This document shows, one piece after another, positions 33,054 to 40,243 of a DNA stretch of 46,438 bases (the stretch's first letter is position 1; the number at the start of each line of letters is the position of its first letter). The stretch spans positions 1-46,438 of the forward strand of contig JAIVFU010000056.1 in assembly GCA_020829485.1 (NCBI GenBank). The letters are read 5' to 3'. Source of the stretch: Nostoc sp. CHAB 5834. GTDB lineage: Bacteria > Cyanobacteriota > Cyanobacteriia > Cyanobacteriales > Nostocaceae. The notes under the pieces were generated by a model that did no database searches, had not been told where the DNA came from, and was given only the letters and a program-made list of their open reading frames with translations. A program made the position numbers and the translations under genes.

Positions 33054-35390
33054 ATGAATACAGTAATTGCTAACAATCAACATTTAGGCGGTTTGTATGT
33101 CCAATCGCCTCAAGGAGAGCAGCTATTTTTTCCGCTCAAGCACACAGAAGTTATAGCAAAAATTGCGGGTAACTTGTCACGAGTTGAAGTAATTCAAAGC
33201 TTTGAAAATCCTTTCACACAGGCTTTAGAAGCAATCTATATCTTTCCATTACCTGATGAGGCAGCAGTGGATGATATGGAAATCAAAATAGGTAGCCGCA
33301 CCATCAAAGGTAATATTAAAAAACGTGAAGAAGCTGTAGCCATCTACGAAAAGGCAAAACAAGAAGGACGCACCGCCGGACTTCTAGAACAGGAACGTGA
33401 CAACATTTTTACCCAATCTCTGGCTAACATCAAACCTGGTGAACAAATTGATGTCACAATTCGGTACACAGAAAGCTTAAAATTTGAGGCAGGAAACTAC
33501 GAATTTGTTTTCCCGATGGTTGTAGGGCCAAGATATATTCCAGGAACGCCGATAGATGATAGCGGTGATACAGACATAGTTCCTGATGCTTCTCGCATTA
33601 CACCACCCGTAGTCTTAGAAGGAACGCGTAGGCGTAGCCCGTCGCAGACATCGCGTCACAATATTAATGTCACAGTAGAAATTGATGCAGGTTTACCAAT
33701 TTCTCAAGTGCGTTCTCCTTCACATCAATTACAAATTGAACACTCCGGTGAAATCGTGCGAATTCAATTAGCCCCAGAAGATACAATTCCCAACAAAGAT
33801 TTAATTCTCCGCTATCAATTTTCTGGTAAAGAAACTCAATCTACAGTATTAACCCAAGCCGACGATCGCGGCGGACATTTCGCAATATATCTGATTCCAG
33901 CTTTGGAATATTCCACTGATGAAATTGTCCCTAAAGATGTCGTATTTTTGGTGGATACTTCCGGTTCCCAATCTGGCGATCCGTTGCGAAAGTGTCAGGA
34001 ATTGATGCGGCGATTTATTAATGGGTTGAATCCTAACGATACTTTCACAATTATCGATTTTTCCGATAGAGTCAGACAGTTATCACCAACACCTCTGGCG
34101 AATACACCAGAAAATCGTGCCCAAGCGATCGCTTATATTAACAATTTACAAGCTGATAGCAGCACAGAAATGCTCAGTGGCATTCGTACAGCTATAAATT
34201 TACCCACACCCACCGGAAGATTACGCAGTGTTGTACTTCTAACCGATGGCTATATCGGTAACGAAAATGAAATTTTGGCAGAAGTACAACAGCACCTACA
34301 ACCAGGAAATCGCCTTTACAGTTTTGGTGTTGGTAGTTCAGTTAACCGTTTTTTACTGAATCGCATCGCCGAAATTGGCCGGGGAATCTCCAGAATTATT
34401 CGTCATGATGAACCCACAGAAGAAGTTGCCGAAGAGTTTTACAAGCAAATTAACAACCCTGTACTCACGAATATTCAAATCTCTTGGCAAGGTGACACAG
34501 AATCGCCTGTAATTTACCCAAAGATAACGCCTGATTTATTTTGCGAACAACCATTAGTTTTATTTGGTCGCAAACAGGATAGAGCCAGAGGTAATCTGCA
34601 AATCTCCGGCATTGCTGCGAGCGGTAAGCACTACGAAAAAACGTTTCACCTCATATTTGAGGAAACAGGAAATCTTGCTGTAGCGCAGTTATGGGGACGT
34701 GCTTGCATTAAAGACTTGATGAATCAAATGGTGAGTTTTGAAACCAAAGCTGGTGTAGAAGCAGTTACAAAAACAGCCTTAACTTATCAACTACTTTCTC
34801 AATACACCGCTTTTGTTGCTGTCAGTGATGACGTGCGAGTTGAACCAGGAAGCGAATATGTATCTATGCAGATGCCAGTGGAAATGCCTGAAGCAGTTAG
34901 TTACCAAGGAGTGTTTGGCAGTACTCCAGGTGGTGGTTTTGCGCCTAAAATATTACTCTCAAAGCCATCAGCGCTAGCCTCAGAAGAAGCTCCAGATTTT
35001 CTCCGGCAAAAGCGATCGCCACAATCCCCAGTAGCCAAAGAAGTCGAGATATCTTTGAGCTTTGATTTAGAGGAGATGGAACAAGATGAAATACCAGACG
35101 CAGCCATTAACCATCAGTTAGAAGTTATCAGTGCAACTGGCTTAGATGAAACAGGAATTGCTGACCTAACCCAACACCTTCAACAACTAAACTTTCCTTC
35201 AGGCTTCAGTGGTGAAATCGTCTTTGAATTCAGTGTCAACAAAGGTCGCGTAGGAGGGATAGTGTTGGATGAAAAAGTCTCGACTCTAAAAGATGCAGTT
35301 GTAGTGGAGAAAATTAAGCGATCGCTCCTACTTTGGAGAGTTCCCCCATCTACAACTGGTATTGTCTTAATATTGCGTATTCACACTTAA
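33054..35390 (+). CDS. VIT and von Willebrand A domain protein
   Basis: 778 residues. An N-terminal VIT domain (residues about 10-135; VEVIQSFENPFTQALEAIYI, FPLPDEAAVDDMEIKIG) precedes a VWA domain with the metal-adhesion motif DTSGSQSG at about residue 300 and later TDGYIGNE. The layout is that of bacterial relatives of inter-alpha-trypsin inhibitor heavy chains. The C-terminal 60 residues (GEIVFEFSVNKGRVGGIVLD) look like a TonB-C/energy-transducer-type fold. No signal peptide. The ATG at 33054 follows a MITE by 8 bases, so the original leader has been displaced and no Shine-Dalgarno is visible. Function unknown. Confidence 0.85.
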   Translation: MNTVIANNQHLGGLYVQSPQGEQLFFPLKHTEVIAKIAGNLSRVEVIQSFENPFTQALEAIYIFPLPDEAAVDDMEIKIGSRTIKGNIKKREEAVAIYEKAKQEGRTAGLLEQERDNIFTQSLANIKPGEQIDVTIRYTESLKFEAGNYEFVFPMVVGPRYIPGTPIDDSGDTDIVPDASRITPPVVLEGTRRRSPSQTSRHNINVTVEIDAGLPISQVRSPSHQLQIEHSGEIVRIQLAPEDTIPNKDLILRYQFSGKETQSTVLTQADDRGGHFAIYLIPALEYSTDEIVPKDVVFLVDTSGSQSGDPLRKCQELMRRFINGLNPNDTFTIIDFSDRVRQLSPTPLANTPENRAQAIAYINNLQADSSTEMLSGIRTAINLPTPTGRLRSVVLLTDGYIGNENEILAEVQQHLQPGNRLYSFGVGSSVNRFLLNRIAEIGRGISRIIRHDEPTEEVAEEFYKQINNPVLTNIQISWQGDTESPVIYPKITPDLFCEQPLVLFGRKQDRARGNLQISGIAASGKHYEKTFHLIFEETGNLAVAQLWGRACIKDLMNQMVSFETKAGVEAVTKTALTYQLLSQYTAFVAVSDDVRVEPGSEYVSMQMPVEMPEAVSYQGVFGSTPGGGFAPKILLSKPSALASEEAPDFLRQKRSPQSPVAKEVEISLSFDLEEMEQDEIPDAAINHQLEVISATGLDETGIADLTQHLQQLNFPSGFSGEIVFEFSVNKGRVGGIVLDEKVSTLKDAVVVEKIKRSLLLWRVPPSTTGIVLILRIHT

Positions 35391-35416
35391 ACTATTAGTA
35401 TTTATAAACACTAAAA

Positions 35417-35436
35417 AGACGCGAAATTTCGCGTCT
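35417..35436. terminator. perfect 20-bp palindrome between convergent genes
   Basis: AGACGCGAAA/TTTCGCGTCT lies between the stop of the VIT/VWA gene and that of the Ala/Lys-rich gene. Preceded by an A run and followed by a short CTCTGTG; probably a two-way terminator. It is of the GCGTCTCT-type repeat found often in these genomes. Confidence 0.65.
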
Positions 35437-35443
35437 CTGTGAT

Positions 35444-35956
35444 TTAACCAGGGGTTTTAACCTGACGTGCCATGTCTAAGAAAGCGCTCATATTTGCCCC
35501 TGGACGCCGACGGCCATTAGAGCTAGTAGCCGAAGGAGCGAGATATTTAGGCGCAAAGGTAGTTTCCTTTGGTTCCTCTTTGAGGACTTTGGCTGCTGCG
35601 GCTTTTGCATTTTTGCCAGGTTCAATTTTAAGACCCTCAGCAGTCTGCACTAGCGTAACATCAGGTGGTTTAGGATTTTTAGCTGGTTTTTCCTTAGTTT
35701 TAGCTGCGGCAGTTTTTGTTCCGTTCAATGAAGCTGGCTTGGATGCTTCTGGCGCTTCTGGTGCTTCTGTTGCCGTTACTTTCTTAACATTCGATACAAC
35801 TGTCTCTGCTACTTTCTTAGCGTTCGATGCTACTTCTTGAGCAGCATCTTTGGCTTCGTCCAATTCCAAGAAGTAGCCGTTGCTTTTCTTCTTTCCTCGT
35901 AACAGTCCGGTAACAAAATCCAAAATACCCGAAATTAACTTTTTGATAAAATCCAT
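35444..35956 (-). CDS. Ala/Lys/Pro-rich conserved cyanobacterial protein
   Basis: 170 residues of unknown function. An N-terminal amphipathic helix (MDFIKKLISGILDFVTGLLR) could bind a membrane; a short GYFLELDEAKDAAQEV segment is followed by a low-complexity region rich in Ala, Lys, Glu and Pro, predicted disordered, and a basic C-terminus (NGRRRPGANMSAFLDMARQV) that looks conserved. No enzyme motif. Antisense open frames on the plus strand over this gene are shadows caused by its composition. Convergent with the VIT/VWA gene across a palindrome. Confidence 0.72.
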   Translation of the reverse strand: MDFIKKLISGILDFVTGLLRGKKKSNGYFLELDEAKDAAQEVASNAKKVAETVVSNVKKVTATEAPEAPEASKPASLNGTKTAAAKTKEKPAKNPKPPDVTLVQTAEGLKIEPGKNAKAAAAKVLKEEPKETTFAPKYLAPSATSSNGRRRPGANMSAFLDMARQVKTPG

Positions 35957-36353
35957 TACAATTACTCCTGCCTTTTACCTTTTATATTTGAAACTCGACC
36001 GTAATTGTTAAAAATTACGACAAAATGTTACATTTTCTACTTTGCGTCACCCCATTGTAGTGACAACCCTTATAGGTTTGTGCTTAATCAACATTGTAGT
36101 AAAACTATAGGGCAAATGTTCTTTTGCAAGCACTTGCGACCTGTATACACCGAGAACTAATTATTAAATTTTACTGTAACTAAGAGCAAGATTCTGAAAG
36201 CAGGCTTTACAAAAATTAACATTTCTTTGTTTTAAAATTGCTGATTGAAGAAAACAACCAGAGGGGGGAGTGTCATAGTCTGTTGGCAAATAGCGCTGGC
36301 TATAAGTTAAATTTTATACGAACTATCTTTGGGAGCATTTCAGTTTTGCAAAA
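35957..36353. other. divergent intergenic region
   Basis: About 400 AT-rich bases upstream of both the Ala/Lys-rich gene and the short ORF plus lipase. It must hold both promoters. I see no RNA gene or repeat. Confidence 0.5.
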
Positions 36354-36452
36354 ATGTCTTTTAAAGAATCCGAAAAGCAACAGCTTCAGTTTGTAGAGCA
36401 GTATGTACCTACAAAAGTGAAATACACCCTAAAATTGAGCCAGATTTTGTAA
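36354..36452 (+). CDS. 32-codon short ORF abutting the lipase gene
   Basis: ATG at 36354 encodes MSFKESEKQQLQFVEQYVPT then KVKYTLKLSQIL; its TAA (36450-36452) is directly followed by the lipase ATG at 36453. The peptide is plausible but has no recognisable homology. A stop next to a start suggests translational coupling or a leader peptide. It may also be chance. Confidence 0.4.
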   Translation: MSFKESEKQQLQFVEQYVPTKVKYTLKLSQIL

Positions 36453-37088
36453 ATGAACATTGAAAATCAAAAACGCAATCCCGTTTTGTTAATACACGGA
36501 ATTGACGACACAGAGGCAGTTTTTCATAAAATGGCGGGTCAGTTAAGACTACAGGGTTGGTCTGTATATTCCCTGGATCTCTTACCTAACAATGGAAATG
36601 TGGGTCTTGATGAGTTGGCAAAGCAAGTAGCAGATTATGTTACAGCCACCTTTGCACCAGAACAACACCTGGATTTAGTAGGCTTCAGCATGGGAGGAAT
36701 TGTCAGCCGTTACTATGTCCAGCGATTGGGAGGAATTAACCGCGTTCAGAGATTTATCACAATATCTTCGCCCCATAATGGAACTGTGGTTGCTTATGGT
36801 TCCTGGCGTTCTGGTTGCGTACAAATGCGCCCCGACAGCGTTTTTCTCAAGGATTTAAATTCTGATGCTGTAATGTTGGGGCAGATAAATTTTACATCTA
36901 TCTGGACACCTTATGATTTGATGATTGTCCCAGCGAATAGTTCACAAATGTCCGTAGGAAACGAAGTCATAGTACCAGTTGCTCTACACCCTTGGATGCT
37001 GACAGACCCCAGGAGTTTAGCAGCAGTTAAAGCAGCTTTAGCAGAGGATATTAAGCTGCCCTTATTTAAAAAAGCATCCAGTCAGTAG
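36453..37088 (+). CDS. lipase/esterase of the alpha/beta-hydrolase fold
   Basis: 211 residues. The oxyanion region LLIHGIDDT at residues 13-20 and the nucleophile elbow GFSMGG with S79 identify a lipase-class alpha/beta hydrolase; a candidate His lies in VPVALHPWM near the C-terminus and an Asp about 30 residues before it. The pattern SMGGIVSRYYVQRLGG followed by FITISSPHNGT is like bacterial triacylglycerol lipases and cyanobacterial LipA-type enzymes. No signal peptide, so likely intracellular and acting on membrane lipids. A 32-codon ORF ends immediately before its start. Confidence 0.87.
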   Translation: MNIENQKRNPVLLIHGIDDTEAVFHKMAGQLRLQGWSVYSLDLLPNNGNVGLDELAKQVADYVTATFAPEQHLDLVGFSMGGIVSRYYVQRLGGINRVQRFITISSPHNGTVVAYGSWRSGCVQMRPDSVFLKDLNSDAVMLGQINFTSIWTPYDLMIVPANSSQMSVGNEVIVPVALHPWMLTDPRSLAAVKAALAEDIKLPLFKKASSQ

Positions 37089-37168
37089 GTAGAATGCTTG
37101 CCACACTAGATTTATTCATCTTTAAATTAGACATCTCCAGAAATTAAATATGCGTTACCCAGAACCCT

Positions 37169-37199
37169 TGTAGAGACGTAGCAGTGCTACGTCTCTACA
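37169..37199. terminator. perfect 15-bp hairpin between convergent genes
   Basis: TGTAGAGACGTAGCA (37169-37183) and TGCTACGTCTCTACA (37185-37199) pair perfectly around one base and are followed by TTCTTTTT. It probably ends the lipase transcript and possibly that of the gene opposite. The same GTAGAGACG theme occurs at 43211 and in related form at 35417. Confidence 0.72.
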
Positions 37200-37230
37200 T
37201 TCTTTTTCGGAGATGTCTATTACGAATTTC

Positions 37231-37662
37231 TCAAGTTCTATCCCCAATTTGCGTATGTTCGTAACTCCCAAAAATCGCCTCTGGGTGACGATAATACTTG
37301 AACTCCATGAGGTTATAAAAAGGATCTTCTAAAAAGAAAGTGCGATGTTCAAGAGGAGAACCAACAAAGCGGTTTTTGGTTTCCTCACGAAAAGGTAGCT
37401 GTTGTTGTTGTGCCCTTTCTAGTAAGTCTTGCCAGTCACGTTCTTGGGTAAAAATTAGCCCAAAGTGTCTAGGATATATACTGTGTTGCGGTGTCAAGGG
37501 TTCTTTGGTGACGTGAGCTACTAATTGATGACCGTAGAGATTAAGAATCAGGGCGTGATGGTTTTCACGACCAGGAATGCAGCCTAAGCCATCCACGTAA
37601 TATACTTTTGTTTGGGCAATGTCAGTCACAGGGAAAGCAAGATGGAATAAAGTTTGGCTCAT
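37231..37662 (-). CDS. VOC superfamily (glyoxalase/dioxygenase-like) protein
   Basis: 143 residues built of two beta-alpha-beta-beta-beta modules. Likely metal ligands are H7 (TLFHLAFPV), H66 (PRHFGLIF) and a Glu in NLMEFKYYRHP, the spacing of vicinal-oxygen-chelate enzymes. It resembles the group of glyoxalase/bleomycin-resistance/dioxygenase proteins that in cyanobacteria carry no assigned substrate. Convergent with the lipase gene across a strong hairpin. Confidence 0.85.
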   Translation of the reverse strand: MSQTLFHLAFPVTDIAQTKVYYVDGLGCIPGRENHHALILNLYGHQLVAHVTKEPLTPQHSIYPRHFGLIFTQERDWQDLLERAQQQQLPFREETKNRFVGSPLEHRTFFLEDPFYNLMEFKYYRHPEAIFGSYEHTQIGDRT

Positions 37663-38080
37663 AGCTTGTGTGGAAAAGACTAGTAATTGATGCTATCTAC
37701 AATTTATGCTGTTAAATCTTGATTGTGGTCAACTTGAACACAATTTTAATTGACATTAACTTATATCCTTTATCCTTATAACTAAGATTGGAGATTGAGT
37801 ACCACTTCATCTGCTGCACCCTACAACTGTAGACTTCGCCCTGCATCTACATAATTTACACTTAATTATTTAGTTAATAATACAAACATATTACTTTAGC
37901 TGCGGAGGTGTCATAAATTAAGCACTAGTACAGCACGACGTAAATAAAACACTCATTCCAAATCAACGAAACTCTTACGTTGTATCATTTTGATTTTTGA
38001 CTTCCGCCTTGCGGTACTAAGGGTAACAAATTAGTTATTCTGTTGATATTCAGACAAAATTACTCATTGATTAATTGCTG
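37663..38080. other. intergenic region with a possible degraded repeat element
   Basis: About 420 bases. AGTACAGCACG at 37928-37938 and CTTGCGGTACT at about 38009-38019 are imperfect inverse copies and may mark the ends of a decayed 90-bp element. No gene. It also contains the promoters of the VOC and DUF92 genes. Confidence 0.4.
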
Positions 38081-38878
38081 ATGTCATCCTTAATTAATTC
38101 TGTTAATCCCTGGTTGCTGGCGGTAGGATTAAACACAATTCTATTGGGTTTAGCTTGGATTGCTCCGAAAAAGCTGCTTACCCCTGCTGGATTATTTCAC
38201 GCCTGGTTTCTGGCCATCCTAATTTGGGTAACTCTAGGCTGGCAAGGATATACAGTAGTAATGTTCTATTTTCTCGTTGGTTCTGGTGTTACCCGCATCG
38301 GAATGGCGCAGAAGGAGGCTGAAGGAATTGCCGAAAAGCGCTCTGGGGCAAGAGGCCCAGAAAATGTTTGGGGTTCGGCTTTGACAGGGGCACTGTGTGC
38401 TTTAGGAGTAGGGATAATAAATTCGGGATTTATTGTACCTAGTTCCCAATCTCTAGTCCCCAATCCCCAGTCCCTATTATTGTTAGGCTATGTAGCGAGT
38501 TTCAGTACCAAGCTGGCTGATACCACTGCTAGTGAAGTCGGTAAGGCGTATGGTAAAAGCACCTTTCTAATTACCACATTCCAACCAGTGCCTCGCGGTA
38601 CAGAAGGGGCGGTAAGCTTGGAGGGGACTTTAGCTGGGATTGTGGCTTCTGTAGCGATCGCATTTGTTGGTTGGGGAGTTGGTTTAATTGATCTATTAGG
38701 AGTAGTTTGGTGTGTACTCGCAGCATTTATTGCCACTAACTTAGAAAGTGTGATTGGGGCAACATTGCAATCTAAGTATACCTGGCTGACCAATGAGGTA
38801 GTAAACATTTTTAATACATTAATCGGTGCGATCGCAGCTGTGTTACTTGCCTGGACATGGATAAGTATAATTAAGTAG
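38081..38878 (+). CDS. DUF92/TIGR00297 membrane protein (VTE6-like)
   Basis: Integral membrane protein of 265 residues with about seven helices. The segments SGVTRIG, ARGPENVWGSALTGAL, SFSTKLADTTASEVGKAYGK and TFQPVPRGTEGAVSLEGTLAG are those of DUF92; plant VTE6, a phytyl-phosphate kinase of tocopherol and phylloquinone synthesis, belongs here, so a phytol-salvage role is plausible. The frame opens at a TTG (38075), but the ATG at 38081 is preferred. Between two helices the protein contains SSQSLVPNPQSLL, which is encoded by five heptamer repeats running in frame through the gene, probably a lineage-specific insertion in a loop. Confidence 0.87.
   Translation: MSSLINSVNPWLLAVGLNTILLGLAWIAPKKLLTPAGLFHAWFLAILIWVTLGWQGYTVVMFYFLVGSGVTRIGMAQKEAEGIAEKRSGARGPENVWGSALTGALCALGVGIINSGFIVPSSQSLVPNPQSLLLLGYVASFSTKLADTTASEVGKAYGKSTFLITTFQPVPRGTEGAVSLEGTLAGIVASVAIAFVGWGVGLIDLLGVVWCVLAAFIATNLESVIGATLQSKYTWLTNEVVNIFNTLIGAIAAVLLAWTWISIIK
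38444..38478 (+). repeat. heptameric STRR inside the DUF92 coding region
   Basis: Five 7-base units (TCCCAAT, CTCTAGT, CCCCAAT, CCCCAGT, CCCTATT) lie within the gene and keep its frame open. Confidence 0.8.
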
Positions 38879-39460
38879 ACAGGTGAGAATAAAGGATTAC
38901 TTATTAAGGTTACGCCCTCAGCTGCTACAACTTTGGTTATATAAGCAACTGGCAAGAAACAATTCTTAATATGTTTTACTTTATTTTCGCCTATCTAACC
39001 TAGTCATCATTCATTTTTCCAGAATAATTAGCTTGTAAGCTAAAAAACATCTAATTTGCATAATCGAATTTAGATATAACTCTTGTGGGGTGGGCATCCT
39101 GCCCGCCCAATATATAAAATTTAAATGTGGAACAGCTTAGTAAGCGGCTCCAGCACTGCTTTTATACAACTAAATGATCATTAGCTGATTTACCTGATTA
39201 TTTATCTGAATTTATAAAGATTTGGTTATACAACTGGTTTTGGCTTATAACTAATATTTTAAATCCTGTTCTGTCCCCACTAGACCGTAAAAGTAATTAT
39301 GGGAAATTATTTTATTTACTAGTTATATAATTTTTTGAACATTTAGATGTAATTAGTTCATAAAATCTTTATCATATTTAATCATCAATGACCAAATACT
39401 TTTTATATGATTTAATTTAAAAGTCTTATAAGTTCTTAATCATTTTCACATAGTTAGTTC
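38879..39460. other. 580-base AT-rich gap before the parvulin gene
   Basis: No gene seen. GTGGGGTGGGCATCC-TGCCCGCCC at about 39086-39108 can form a GC-rich hairpin in an otherwise AT-rich region and looks like an interspersed repeat. The bases before 39461 should hold the promoter for the secretion genes. Confidence 0.5.
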
Positions 39461-40243
39461 ATGGAATCTTTATCATTTTTGACAATCAATGACAAAACAA
39501 TTTCTATTGAGTCAGCAGTAAAGTACCTGCAAGCCTCTGGAAAATTGGGACAGTTCATTGGGGATATTCTCCGTCAGTACGTAATTGAGGAAGAAATCCG
39601 AACACGAGACGATATTGAGATTGGTACAGCAATAACTGAACAGGCAATTATTGACTTTAGGCTGAAAAACCAACTGATTGACCCCCAAAGTTTTCAAGAA
39701 TGGTTAAAGTCCAACAACACAGATTATGCTACCTTTCACACATCGGTGGCTTTTGGTTACAAGTTAGAAAAGCTAAAAACTGTAGTGACCCAAGCAAAAG
39801 TCTCAGAATATTTTATTGAACGCAAAATTTTTTTAGATCGGGTGGTACTTTCTCGGATCGTTGTTGATAATCGAGAATTGGCAGACGAACTACACACCCA
39901 AATTGAAGAAGGAGGTAGTTTTGAGCAACTAGCTAAAGAGTATTCCCTTTCAGATGACCGAATTGTGAACGGCATGATGGGAATAGTCAGCCGAGGAAGT
40001 ATGCCGGATATATTACGGGCAGCTATTGATGTGGCCAGTCCTGGACAATTGATAGGGCCAATAGAAATCGTTGGCAAAGACTCTCCCCAAGGAGAAGGCC
40101 CTTATGGTTTGTTTCGAGTAGAACAATTTCTGCCAGCGTCTTTAGAAGATACTCAACTAAATCTTGCACTACAAAATGAGTTGTTTGAGAAATGGCTAGC
40201 AGAGAAAATTCAAAAACTGACAGTCAAATTACAAGTGAGTTAA
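39461..40243 (+). CDS. parvulin-type peptidyl-prolyl isomerase
   Basis: 260 residues. The N-terminal half is a SurA/PrsA-like helical chaperone domain; residues about 125-235 form the parvulin domain (VVLSRIVVDNRELADELHTQ, SFEQLAKEYSLSDDRIVNGM, GMMGIVSRGSMPDILRAAID). There is no signal peptide, so it acts in the cytoplasm or is exported in another way. It overlaps the downstream ABC exporter by 52 bases; this pairing of a foldase with a peptidase-domain ABC protein is common in cyanobacterial type I secretion loci, where it may prepare the substrate. Confidence 0.87.
   Translation: MESLSFLTINDKTISIESAVKYLQASGKLGQFIGDILRQYVIEEEIRTRDDIEIGTAITEQAIIDFRLKNQLIDPQSFQEWLKSNNTDYATFHTSVAFGYKLEKLKTVVTQAKVSEYFIERKIFLDRVVLSRIVVDNRELADELHTQIEEGGSFEQLAKEYSLSDDRIVNGMMGIVSRGSMPDILRAAIDVASPGQLIGPIEIVGKDSPQGEGPYGLFRVEQFLPASLEDTQLNLALQNELFEKWLAEKIQKLTVKLQVS

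Noticed and set aside
35472..35840. 122-codon plus-strand ORF rich in Ala and Ser
   Set aside because: Exact antisense of the Ala/Lys-rich gene; an artefact of its composition.
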